Below are positions 1 through 7,034 of a stretch of DNA of 16,327 nucleotides, piece after piece. Under the pieces are notes generated by a model. The model did not search any database. It was not told the DNA's origin and worked only from the letters and a program-made list of their open reading frames with translations. The stretch's first letter is position 1. Each line of letters opens with the position of its first letter. This DNA comes from JBOGEN01 sp050743265. GTDB lineage: Bacteria; Actinomycetota; Actinomycetes; JBOGEN01. The stretch is from positions 1 through 16,327 of the forward strand of contig JBOGEN010000108.1 in NCBI GenBank assembly GCA_050743265.1. Reading direction: 5' to 3'. Made by a program: the position numbers and the translations under genes.

Positions 1-1465
1 CCCCTGCGCGGCTCGTGACGGGCATTGTCCGCCCGCGTGCCCACCCTCCGGGCAGGCCGGGCAGGCGGGCGGCCCAGCGGCGGGGTAGCAGTCTGCCCCC
101 GGCGCGGGCGAACGTCGCGCTCAGCGCGTACCCGCGGGGGGACGACCAGGCGGTGGCCCACATCCGCCACGCCGTACGGGACGCTGCGCCCTTGCGGTCG
201 GACGCCGCCTGCACGGCGTCCGCACGCAGGTCGACGAGCATGTCCGGCAACGGGATCTTCACCGGGCACACGTCACCGCACGCGCCGCACAGGCTCGACA
301 GGTAGGGCAGGTCACGGTCCTCCGGCCGGTCGGACAGCAGCGGCGTGAGCACGGCCCCGATCGGCCCGCCGTACACCGAGCCGTACGCGTGCCCGCCGCC
401 GAGCGTCCGGAACACCGGGCACGCCGTCTGGCAGGCCCCGCACCGGATGCAGGTGAGCACCTCCTCGTACCGGGTGCCGACGATGTCGCGGCGTCCCCCG
501 TCGAGGATGACGACGTGCAGCTCCTGCGGCCCGTCGGTCTCGCCCTCGCGGCGCGGCCCGGTGACGAGCGTCTGGGACACGCTCACCTGCTGGTGCGCTC
601 CCGCGTACGAGAGCAGCGGGACGAGCGTCCCCAAGTCGGAGAGGCGAGGGATCACCTTGTCGACGGTCATCAGCGCGACGTGCACCGGCGGCTGGGAGGT
701 GACGAGGTCGGCGTTGCCCTCGTTCGTGACGATCGCGAGCGTGCCGGTGTCGGCCGCGGCGAAGTTGACGCCGCTGATGCCCATGTCGGCGTGGTGGTAG
801 TCCTCGCGGAGCCGCTCCCGGGCGAACCGGGCGAGCGTGACCGCGTCCTCGTCGCGTCCGGGCCCGCCCTCGAGGCCGGAGAACCGGGCGGCCACGTCCT
901 CGCGGGAGAGGTGGATGGCGGGCGCGACGATGTGCGCCGGACGCTCGTCCCCGAGCTGGACGATGTACTCGCCGAGGTCGGTCTCCACGACCTGCACCCC
1001 GTCGGACTCCAGCCGTGCGTTGAGGTGGATCTCCTCGGACACCATCGACTTCGACTTCAGTGCGAGCCGTACGCCCCGGTCGCGGGCGAGCCGCGCGACG
1101 ATGTCGGCGGCCTCGTGCTGGGTCCGCGCCCGGTGCACGACGCCCCCGGCCTCCTCGATCCGCGCCGTGAGCCGGTCGAGGTGGCCGTCGAGGTCGCGCA
1201 GCGTCTCCCGGCGCAGCGCCGCCGCGCGCTCGCGCAGCTCGCCGAGCCTGCCCGGCCACTGGTCCTGCGCCCACTCGTGGCTGCGGTGGTCGAGCCGGTC
1301 GGCCGTACGCCCGGACTCCGGCCGGCCGATCGCCTCACGGGTCAGCAGCGGCAGGGGCCGGCGGTGCGCCGGGAGGTCCGAGGCGGCCCAGTCCGGACGG
1401 TCGGGGTGCAGGCCGCTCCGGCCGGCCAGCGCGGTGGACGCCCGGTGCTCGCCGACGTCACTCAC
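1..1465 (-). CDS. lutB: LutB-type iron-sulfur lactate utilization protein (3' end outside window)
   Basis: Predicted central subunit of the LutABC complex, which oxidises L-lactate to pyruvate in the cytoplasm. The frame is open from a GTG at 1465 to base 1 (488 codons) without a stop. The family is usually about 470-500 residues, so only a short C-terminal tail should be missing. The N-terminal two thirds is the LUD (DUF162) fold, with the typical KSKSMVSEEIHLN and DLGEYIVQL segments. A ferredoxin-like region follows: CIRCGACQTACP (Cys339, 342, 345, 349) and LCGACGDVCPVKIPL (Cys393, 396, 400), which should hold 4Fe-4S clusters. The start is supported by GAGAGGAG six bases upstream, and its GTGA overlaps the lutA stop by 4 bp, so translation is probably coupled. 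LutC would be expected just left of the window. Family assignment is firm; lactate as the real substrate is inferred, because the operon is otherwise about sugar acids. Confidence 0.93.
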   Translation of the reverse strand, partial: MSDVGEHRASTALAGRSGLHPDRPDWAASDLPAHRRPLPLLTREAIGRPESGRTADRLDHRSHEWAQDQWPGRLGELRERAAALRRETLRDLDGHLDRLTARIEEAGGVVHRARTQHEAADIVARLARDRGVRLALKSKSMVSEEIHLNARLESDGVQVVETDLGEYIVQLGDERPAHIVAPAIHLSREDVAARFSGLEGGPGRDEDAVTLARFARERLREDYHHADMGISGVNFAAADTGTLAIVTNEGNADLVTSQPPVHVALMTVDKVIPRLSDLGTLVPLLSYAGAHQQVSVSQTLVTGPRREGETDGPQELHVVILDGGRRDIVGTRYEEVLTCIRCGACQTACPVFRTLGGGHAYGSVYGGPIGAVLTPLLSDRPEDRDLPYLSSLCGACGDVCPVKIPLPDMLVDLRADAVQAASDRKGAASRTAWRMWATAWSSPRGYALSATFARAGGRLLPRRWAARLPGLPGGWARGRTMPVTSRAG

Positions 1466-2331
1466 GCCGGGCTCCTCTCGGGTGCGGGTCGTACGCCGGC
1501 TCCGTCGGCCGGTGCGTCCGCGAGGGCCCCGGCCAGGCCGGTGTGCCGGCGGTCGGGGAGGGCGGTGCGGAGCAGCGAGGCCACGTGGACGACAGGCAGC
1601 CCGGCCCTCTCACGGCCGGCCGAGCGACCGCCCAGGTGGAGCAGGCATCCGGGGTCGGCGGACACGAGCGCGTCCACCCGGGCGGCGGACGCCGCGTCGA
1701 GCTTGCGGTCGGCCATCGCGCAGGACAGCTCGGGGAACTTCGTCGCGAACGTCCCGCCGAACCCGCAGCAGACGTCGTGGTCGGGCACCTCGGTGAGCTC
1801 GAGCCCGCGGACGTGGGAGAGCACGGTCCGCGGCGACGTCGCCTCGCCGAGGCTGCGCAGCATGTGGCAGGAGTCGTGCCAGGCCACCCTGGCGTCCAGG
1901 GCGAGGTCCAGCCGGTCCAGCGCGCCCGGGGTGTCGGAGAGCAGCTGCGTGAGCTCGTACGTGCGCCCGGCGGCGTCCTCCGCGCGGGTCCTCCAGGACG
2001 GCTCGAGAACGCGCGGGTACTGGTGCGACACGGTCGCCGTGCACGAGCCGGACGGGCTCACCACCGTGCCGTACGGCGAGAACACGTCGATCCAGCGGCG
2101 CATCAGCACCCGGGCCGGGTCGGGATGCCCCGAGTTCAGGGCCATCTGCCCGCAGCAGGTCTGCTCGGCCGGCACGTCGACGGTGAACCCGGCGGCCTCG
2201 AGCACGGTGACGCTGTCCTCGATGACCCGGGTCATCGCGAGGTCGGCCGCGCAGGAGCCGAACAGCGCCACCCTCGGGCGAGGGCTCGGCTGTCTCACCT
2301 GGCTCGGCTGACTCAGCCCAGGTCCGGCCAC
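1462..2331 (-). CDS. lutA: LutA-type (Fe-S)-binding oxidoreductase subunit with two CCG domains
   Basis: Predicted LutA subunit of the lactate oxidation complex; it resembles the cysteine-rich subunits of glycolate oxidase (GlcF) and heterodisulfide reductase. Two CCG repeats are intact. With the start used here, the first has Cys27, Cys59-Cys60 (QTCCGQ) and Cys97 (SGSC), and the second has Cys155 (HDSCH), Cys188-Cys189 (VCCGFGG) and Cys229. I chose GTG 2331 because GGAGGGAG lies 10 bases upstream, the same spacing used by the two preceding genes. GTG 2298 gives 278 residues, closer to the usual length of about 240, but has only a weak ribosome site. The gene overlaps the 3' end of the LarA-like gene and its stop overlaps the lutB start. 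The C-terminal 30 or so residues are Ala/Pro-rich and not part of the fold. Family call firm; start uncertain. Confidence 0.92.
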   Translation of the reverse strand: MAGPGLSQPSQVRQPSPRPRVALFGSCAADLAMTRVIEDSVTVLEAAGFTVDVPAEQTCCGQMALNSGHPDPARVLMRRWIDVFSPYGTVVSPSGSCTATVSHQYPRVLEPSWRTRAEDAAGRTYELTQLLSDTPGALDRLDLALDARVAWHDSCHMLRSLGEATSPRTVLSHVRGLELTEVPDHDVCCGFGGTFATKFPELSCAMADRKLDAASAARVDALVSADPGCLLHLGGRSAGRERAGLPVVHVASLLRTALPDRRHTGLAGALADAPADGAGVRPAPERSPA

Positions 2332-3635
2332 GGCGGCAGGTCTCCCTCCGGGGTGAACGCGACAGGGGCAGCGGGCCCGCGCACCTCGTACCCGGGCGGC
2401 GGGCCGTCGGCGCAGAGCGCTTCGGACACCATGAGCGTGTCGAGGTGCCTGGTGCTGCGGACCCGGGCAAGGCGCAGCTGGCCCGGGTCGGGCTGCCCGC
2501 TCATGCGGACTGCGGCGCACACCACGTCGGCGTCGGTGGCGAGGACCATCGGCAGGCGCCCGCGCCGCAGCCCGCCCGTCCCCGAGGTGATCGAGTTCAG
2601 GTACGTGGCGTGCAGGTCGATCTTGTCGATGACACGGAACGGGACGAGGTCGGCGAGCCCGATCCCCGCGGCGTTGCCGTGCGAGGTCGGGGTGAGGTCG
2701 TGCACGGTCACCGCGGTGACCTGCGGGCGGTCGGGCTCCTCGACGCCGGGTACCCAGATACGGCCGAGTGTGTTCGTGTCCATGCCGGAGCCGGAGATGT
2801 CCTTGCCCATCATGTCGACGACGAGCACGTCGAGCGTGTCCACGGGGAGCGCACCGGCCCGGCTGCGTGCGTCGTCGAGCAGGTCTGCCTCGGCCGGGCC
2901 ACCGATCCCGTCGGCGTCCACCGCGGCGACCCGAGCGGTGCGGTCGGCGGCGTTCTCGATGAGCGCGACGCCGCCGAGCAGGTGCCCCGCCTCACGCAGC
3001 ACCGTCGCGGCCGCCCGGATGTGGCGGGGGAGCGACGCCGAGCCGTAGGCGTGCACCCGGGACGCGCCCGCGTGGTTGCCCAGCCCGATCACGGACATCT
3101 TGGCGAGCCCGCTGCCGAAGGTCCCCTCAGGAGTCTCGCTGCGGAAGTCCGTGTGCGCCTTCACCCGGTTGACGACCAGGATCCCGTCGGCGGCCGCGGC
3201 CTCCGCGTCGAGGTGGACCTCGAACCCGTCCGGCGTGCGGCCCACCACGACCGTGTCCATGGTCGCGCGGACGGGGACGCCCACCGTCTCCTCGGACACG
3301 CCGAGGTCGGCCAGCACCTGGCGCTGACCGTCGGCCGTGCCCCCGCCGTGCGAGCCCATCGCCGGCACGACGTAGGGCTCGGCCCCCGCCTCCACCAGCC
3401 GTGCGACGACTGCCTGGACGACGGCGGACAGGTTCGCCACGCCGCGGCTGCCCACGGCGACCGCCACCCGCGTCCCGGGCTGGAGCCGGGCGCACAGCGG
3501 GTCGAGGGCGTGACTGGCCGCGCCGGCCGGGTCCGCCTCCTCGGGCAGCGACCCGGTTCGACGGATCGGGAGCCACCGGGGCAGGTCGGCCCCGATCCGC
3601 ATCCCGGCGACGGCGGAGAACGGTCCGCTGCTCAT
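2313..3635 (-). CDS. LarA-like nickel-pincer isomerase homologue (lactate racemase N-terminal domain, DUF2088)
   Basis: A 440-residue member of the lactate racemase superfamily, whose members racemise or epimerise 2-hydroxyacids using a nickel-pincer nucleotide. Visible landmarks are a glycine-rich VAVGSRG segment (59-65), MGSHGGGT (His96), NRVKAHTDF (His161), GSGLAKM (Lys179) and GLGNHAGA (His188). In LarA, three histidines and a lysine in an SGGAK segment bind the nickel and carry the pincer cofactor. Equating His96/His161/Lys179/His188 with them is my inference from order and spacing. The usual LarA GTHRP-type motif is replaced by SHGGG, so this is a divergent subgroup and lactate should not be assumed. 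The ATG start has GGAGG 10 bases upstream and overlaps the preceding stop (ATGA). No cofactor maturation genes (larB, larC, larE) are in the window. Substrate unknown; a pentonate or lactate are both possible from context. Confidence 0.85.
   Translation of the reverse strand: MSSGPFSAVAGMRIGADLPRWLPIRRTGSLPEEADPAGAASHALDPLCARLQPGTRVAVAVGSRGVANLSAVVQAVVARLVEAGAEPYVVPAMGSHGGGTADGQRQVLADLGVSEETVGVPVRATMDTVVVGRTPDGFEVHLDAEAAAADGILVVNRVKAHTDFRSETPEGTFGSGLAKMSVIGLGNHAGASRVHAYGSASLPRHIRAAATVLREAGHLLGGVALIENAADRTARVAAVDADGIGGPAEADLLDDARSRAGALPVDTLDVLVVDMMGKDISGSGMDTNTLGRIWVPGVEEPDRPQVTAVTVHDLTPTSHGNAAGIGLADLVPFRVIDKIDLHATYLNSITSGTGGLRRGRLPMVLATDADVVCAAVRMSGQPDPGQLRLARVRSTRHLDTLMVSEALCADGPPPGYEVRGPAAPVAFTPEGDLPPWPDLG
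2342..2349 (-). promoter_or_regulatory. Shine-Dalgarno deciding the lutA start
   Basis: On the minus strand this reads GGAGGGAG, 10 bases before GTG 2331. It lies inside the end of the LarA-like gene. GTG 2298 has nothing comparable, so this site favours the longer LutA, though family length favours the shorter one. Confidence 0.5.
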
Positions 3636-5152
3636 GGCGTCACGTCCTCCGTGGTGACGGTGCCGTTGACCCGGCGGGGGAGGCCGAGCGCGTTGCGGTC
3701 CCGCAGCGCACGGGGGAGCAACGGCTCCGGCGTCCCCTGGTACGCGACAGGGCGGAGGAACCGACGGGTCGCGGTCATCCCGACGGACGTGTGCAGGGAG
3801 GCGGTGGTGGCCGGCCACGGCCCGCCGTGCTGCATCGCCCAGGTCACCGCGACGCCGGTGGGCCAGCCGTTCCAGAGCAGGCGCCCGGCGCGGTCCCGCA
3901 GGGCCCGCCACAGGGGTGCGACCTCGTCCGACTCGCCGTCCTCACCGTGCACGGTCGCGGTGAGGTTGCCCTCCAGGGCGTCCGCCACCGCGAGCAGCTC
4001 GTCGCCGGAGGCGTACTCCACGACGAGCGCAGTGGGCCCGAAGCACTCGGTGAGCAAGGCCTCGGAGTCCTCGAGCAGCGCCGATGCGGTCGTGGTGAGC
4101 AGGGTCGGCGCGGCCGCGATGCCCTCCTGGCCGGCACCGTCCTCCCCGTCGACGAGGACCCGGATACCTGGCCGGCCGGCCAGCTCCGCGCGGGTCGCGT
4201 GGTGCCCGGCGTGGATCCGCTCGTTGAGCATGCGGACCGGGGCTGCGCCGGCGAACGCCTCGGTGAGCGCGTCGTCCAGCCCGTGGCCTTCGGGCAGCAG
4301 GAGCAGGCCGGGCTTGGTGCAGAACTGCCCGGTGCCCATCGTCATCGAGCCCGCGAAGCCGGTGACGACGTCCTGCCCGCGGGCCGCGACGGCACCGCGG
4401 GTCACGAACACCGGGTTGAGGCTGCCCAGCTCGCCGTAGAACGGGATCGGGTCGGGGCGCGTGTTCGCGATGTCGAAGAGCGCCCGGCCGCCGGCCACGG
4501 ACCCAGTGAACGCGGCCGCCTTCACCCGCGGGTCCGTGAGCGCGGAGGTGCCCGCGTCCATCCCCTCGACGAGCGCGAACGTCCCGTCGGGGGCGCCCTC
4601 GCCCTGCAGTGCCTTGCCGACGAGGTCGGCCGTACGCCGGGAGGTCTCCGGGTGGCCCGGGTGCGCCTTCACGACGACCGGGCAGCCGACGGCCAGCGCG
4701 GACGCGGTGTCGCCGCCCACGACGCTGAACGCGAACGGGAAGTTGCTCGCCGCGAACACGAGCGTCGGCCCGACCGGGACGAGCATCCGGCGCAGGTCGG
4801 GACGCGGGGTGGGCAGCGCGTCCGGGTCCGGGGTGTCGATGACCGCCTCGACCCAGGAGCCCTCCTCCAGCACGTCGGCGACCATGCGCAGCTGGATGGT
4901 CGTGCGCTTGAGCTCGCCGGGGAGGCGAGGGCTGCCCAGGCCGGTCTCGGTGTCGGTGAGCCCGACGAGCTCGTCGGCGTGGGCGTCCATGGTGTCCGCG
5001 ACGGCGCGGAGCATCCGTGCCCGGTCGGCGGCGGGGAGGTCGCCGTACGGCCCGGCGGCCGCCTCGGCGGCGGCGAGCACGTGCTCCAGCTCGGCCGGCG
5101 ACGTGTCCGACGTGCCCCCGGTGTGCGAGGTGGTCGGGGCGGTGGGGGTCAT
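3632..5152 (-). CDS. 2,5-dioxovalerate (2-oxoglutarate semialdehyde) dehydrogenase, NADP-type ALDH
   Basis: A 506-residue aldehyde dehydrogenase of the KGSADH type, which oxidises 2,5-dioxopentanoate to 2-oxoglutarate, the last step of the oxidative pentose and related sugar-acid routes. Catalytic landmarks are all present: SNFPF with Asn137, VKAHPGHP with Lys162, the FTGS nucleotide-binding turn (215-218), ELGSLNP with general base Glu241, GQFCTKPG with nucleophile Cys278, and ECFGP with Glu369. The SNFPFAFSVVGGD, VKAHPGHP and ELGSLNPVFV segments are typical of this subgroup rather than of betaine or succinate-semialdehyde dehydrogenases. The start ATG 5152 is set by AGGAGG 10 bases upstream and overlaps the stop of the dehydratase gene (ATGA). 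Its substrate is the product of that upstream dehydratase, so the pair makes a complete two-step conversion. The N-terminal 20 residues are Thr/Ser-rich and probably disordered. Confidence 0.93.
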   Translation of the reverse strand: MTPTAPTTSHTGGTSDTSPAELEHVLAAAEAAAGPYGDLPAADRARMLRAVADTMDAHADELVGLTDTETGLGSPRLPGELKRTTIQLRMVADVLEEGSWVEAVIDTPDPDALPTPRPDLRRMLVPVGPTLVFAASNFPFAFSVVGGDTASALAVGCPVVVKAHPGHPETSRRTADLVGKALQGEGAPDGTFALVEGMDAGTSALTDPRVKAAAFTGSVAGGRALFDIANTRPDPIPFYGELGSLNPVFVTRGAVAARGQDVVTGFAGSMTMGTGQFCTKPGLLLLPEGHGLDDALTEAFAGAAPVRMLNERIHAGHHATRAELAGRPGIRVLVDGEDGAGQEGIAAAPTLLTTTASALLEDSEALLTECFGPTALVVEYASGDELLAVADALEGNLTATVHGEDGESDEVAPLWRALRDRAGRLLWNGWPTGVAVTWAMQHGGPWPATTASLHTSVGMTATRRFLRPVAYQGTPEPLLPRALRDRNALGLPRRVNGTVTTEDVTP

Positions 5153-6081
5153 GTGCTGCCTGCCTCCTGTCGTACGGACTCGCGGGCGAACGGGTCGCTG
5201 AGCGCCTCGGTGAGCCACCCGAATGCTTCACGTCCCCGCTGCACGGGGTTCGACACCCGTCCTACCGCGTCGATGGCGATGTCCACCACGTCGCCCGGAC
5301 GCAGCGTGAAGTCGAGCTCGGGGACGATGCCCGTCCCCGTGGCGAGCAGGGCGCCGAACGGCAGGTCGAGCGGCTGCACGAGGTGCTCGACCAGGTCCGT
5401 GTACGGGCGGTGCAGGTGGGCCGTGGACGTCTCCGCGGCCCAGGCGACCCCGCCGTCCCGGTGCACGGTGGCGGAGATGCCGAGCGCGTACGGGTCGGGC
5501 ACCTCCCAGGCGGGCCGGATGCCCGAGCCGAGCGCGAACGACCCCGCGTACGTCTTGGCCTGGGGCAGGTACAGCATGTTCTCGGCCTCGAGGTCGCGGG
5601 CGGTCAGGTCGTCGCACGCCGCGTACCCGACGATCTCACCCTGCCGGTTCACCACGAGCGCGAGCTCCGGCTCGGGGACGGTGGCCGAGGAGTCCTCCCG
5701 GACGCCGATGGGCTCGCCGTCGGTGACGGTCCGCCAGGCGGGGCACTTCACGAACAGCTCGGGGCGCTCGGCGCCGTACACCCGGGTGTACGCGTCCTGC
5801 CCCTGGCTCTCCTCGACCCGGGCGTCCATCGAGCGCTCGTACGTGACGCCGGACGCCCATACCTCGGTGAGCCCGTCCACCGGCGGCAGGACGAGCACCT
5901 CGCCGACCGGGCGGCCGGCGTCGCCGGCGGCGTCCTCGACCCGGGCGCGCAGCGCGTCGAGCGGCAGCGTGAGCAGGTCGGCGAGGGTGGCGACGCCCTT
6001 GACGGGGCGGACCCGCCCCTCGTGGCGGACGCCAGCGTGCACGGCGCGGGTGTCGCGTTCCGCGTACCGGACGATCTCCAT
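5149..6081 (-). CDS. 2-dehydro-3-deoxy-pentonate dehydratase, fumarylacetoacetase fold
   Basis: A 310-residue fumarylacetoacetate hydrolase-fold protein resembling the archaeal 2-keto-3-deoxy-D-arabinonate dehydratase, which removes water to give 2,5-dioxopentanoate. Segments shared with that enzyme, as I recall it, are the GVTYERS region (78-84), RPELFVK (106-112), VPEPELALVV (135-144), DDLTARDLEAEN (157-168) and YLPQAKTYAG (171-180). Likely metal ligands are Glu137, Glu139 and Asp158; Lys176 is a probable catalytic residue. It lacks the GLNYxxHAAE segment of diketo-deoxy-sugar-acid hydrolases, so dehydration rather than C-C cleavage is the better call. It is the first gene of the operon, with GGAAGGG five or so bases before ATG 6081, and overlaps the semialdehyde dehydrogenase by 4 bp. 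The stereochemistry of the pentonate (D-arabinonate, D-xylonate or L-arabinonate type) cannot be read from sequence. Confidence 0.88.
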   Translation of the reverse strand: MEIVRYAERDTRAVHAGVRHEGRVRPVKGVATLADLLTLPLDALRARVEDAAGDAGRPVGEVLVLPPVDGLTEVWASGVTYERSMDARVEESQGQDAYTRVYGAERPELFVKCPAWRTVTDGEPIGVREDSSATVPEPELALVVNRQGEIVGYAACDDLTARDLEAENMLYLPQAKTYAGSFALGSGIRPAWEVPDPYALGISATVHRDGGVAWAAETSTAHLHRPYTDLVEHLVQPLDLPFGALLATGTGIVPELDFTLRPGDVVDIAIDAVGRVSNPVQRGREAFGWLTEALSDPFARESVRQEAGST

Positions 6082-6149
6082 GGGGCCCTTCCAGACGGCG
6101 GGTGAGGGACGGTCGGTCGCTGTCGGGCGTGGCGCGGGGCGATCCAGGG

Positions 6150-6177
6150 TTGCCGGAAATCCTAGATCCTATAGGAT
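6150..6177 (+). promoter_or_regulatory. Promoter for the gntR gene
   Basis: TTGCCG (6150-6155) and TAGGAT (6172-6177) are separated by 16 bases and fit the -35/-10 pattern of a vegetative actinobacterial promoter. Transcription would begin near 6184. The -10 box lies within the right part of the palindrome, so a bound regulator should block it, consistent with autoregulation. Confidence 0.5.
6159..6171 (-). promoter_or_regulatory. Candidate -10 boxes for the catabolic operon
   Basis: On the minus strand TAGGAT occurs twice, at 6171-6166 and 6164-6159, about 80 bases before the dehydratase start. Both match the actinobacterial -10 pattern TAnnnT. No convincing -35 box is present at the normal distance. 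One copy lies within the palindrome, as expected for a promoter controlled by the divergent GntR regulator. Confidence 0.4.
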
Positions 6178-6178
6178 C
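6165..6178. promoter_or_regulatory. Perfect 14-bp palindrome, probable GntR operator
   Basis: GATCCTATAGGATC is its own reverse complement and sits in the 117-bp gap between the divergent operon and gntR. The surrounding 90 bases (6151-6240) are only about 52% G+C. FadR-subfamily regulators bind short palindromes of this size. It overlaps candidate -10 boxes on both strands, so one dimer could repress both directions. A further ATCCTA copy at 6159-6164 extends it asymmetrically. Confidence 0.65.
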
Positions 6179-6198
6179 ACGCCCATTGAACCGCGATT

Positions 6199-6987
6199 GT
6201 GGTCACCTCAGCCGAAAGTCGTCAAGTGCGCACAAACCAGACAGAGCGGGGAGCACTGCCCCGACGGCGCGGGCTCGCGGACGACGTGTACGAGGCCCTC
6301 AAGGCGATGGTCATGGACCACGACATCGTCCCCGGGGCGCGGATCTCCATCGACGGCGTCGCCGCCGACCTGGACGTCTCGCCCACCCCGGTGCGCGAGG
6401 CGCTGGCCCGGCTCGAGGCGGACGGGCTGGCGGTCAAGGAGCCGCTGCGGGGGTACCGGGCAACGGCCCTGCTGACCCGCAGGGAGCTGGACGACCTCTT
6501 CGCGTTCCGGCTGCTCATCGAGCCCTGGGCGGCCGCCCGGGCGGCAGAGCGGACCGGTCCTGACGACCACGCCCGGCTGGCCGCCGAGGTCGCCTCCTTC
6601 GACGACGCCCCACCGGCCGGGTACGACAGGTACAAGGCGCTGACCGCGCACGACGCCCGCTTCCACGCGCTGGTGACGGGGATGTCGGGCAACGACAACG
6701 TCCGGCTCGCCTTCGAGCGGACGCACTGCCACCTGCACGTGTTCCGCCTCTACTACGTCAAGCAGGTCGGCATCCACGCGCTGGCCGAGCATGAGCGCAT
6801 CGTGTCGGCCGTCACCGCCGGGGACACGGCGGGCGCGGAGCGAGCCATGCGCCTCCACCTCGAGGACTCGCGCGACCGCCTGCGCCCGATCACCGCCGAC
6901 CCGGGGGCCCGCGAGGCCGGGGCACCGCCCGCTCTCGGGTCGCCCGCCGGCTCCTGGTCACCACCGGGCGCCGGAGCCGACCTCTGA
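6199..6987 (+). CDS. GntR-family transcriptional regulator, FadR/FCD subfamily
   Basis: Predicted local repressor of the divergent sugar-acid operon. Residues about 24-90 form the winged helix, with the recognition-helix signature SPTPVREALARLEADGL (61-77). Residues 95-230 form the all-helical FCD ligand domain. The four residues that bind a metal in many FCD proteins are present: Asp152 and His156 (HDARFHALV), His198 (AEHERI) and His220 (MRLHLEDS). Such metal sites usually bind carboxylate ligands, which fits a sugar-acid or hydroxyacid inducer. The last 30 residues are a Pro/Gly/Ala tail outside the fold. The GTG at 6199 is provisional: neither it nor the in-frame GTG at 6226 has a good ribosome site, and base composition stays low until about 6240, so the shorter form is possible. 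Family firm, start uncertain. Confidence 0.9.
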   Translation: MVTSAESRQVRTNQTERGALPRRRGLADDVYEALKAMVMDHDIVPGARISIDGVAADLDVSPTPVREALARLEADGLAVKEPLRGYRATALLTRRELDDLFAFRLLIEPWAAARAAERTGPDDHARLAAEVASFDDAPPAGYDRYKALTAHDARFHALVTGMSGNDNVRLAFERTHCHLHVFRLYYVKQVGIHALAEHERIVSAVTAGDTAGAERAMRLHLEDSRDRLRPITADPGAREAGAPPALGSPAGSWSPPGAGADL

Positions 6988-7022
6988 CCCGTCACCCGGC
7001 CGCCGTCGAGCCCGGCCCGTGT

Positions 7023-7028
7023 CACAGT
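7023..7028 (+). promoter_or_regulatory. Possible -10 box for leaderless fprA
   Basis: CACAGT lies six bases before the fprA ATG and resembles TAnnnT at its second and last positions. No ribosome site is visible before fprA, so a leaderless transcript is possible. No -35 box is apparent. Weak on its own. Confidence 0.25.
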
Positions 7029-7034
7029 GGCGCC

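Noticed and set aside
312..1274. A 320-codon minus-strand open frame within lutB
   Set aside because: It is shifted relative to the frame carrying the LUD fold and both ferredoxin-type cysteine motifs, and is Arg/Gly-rich without domains.
5149..6081. Reading the fumarylacetoacetase-fold gene as a diketo-deoxy-rhamnonate/fuconate hydrolase that makes pyruvate plus lactate for LutAB
   Set aside because: Attractive because lactate would feed LutAB, but the GLNYxxHAAE segment of those hydrolases is absent, the conserved segments match the keto-deoxy-arabinonate dehydratase, and the next gene is the matching semialdehyde dehydrogenase.
3401..6475. A 1024-codon plus-strand open frame opposite the catabolic operon, running into the gntR gene
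   Set aside because: Low-complexity composition, no motifs, and it conflicts with three well-supported minus-strand enzymes and the operator region.
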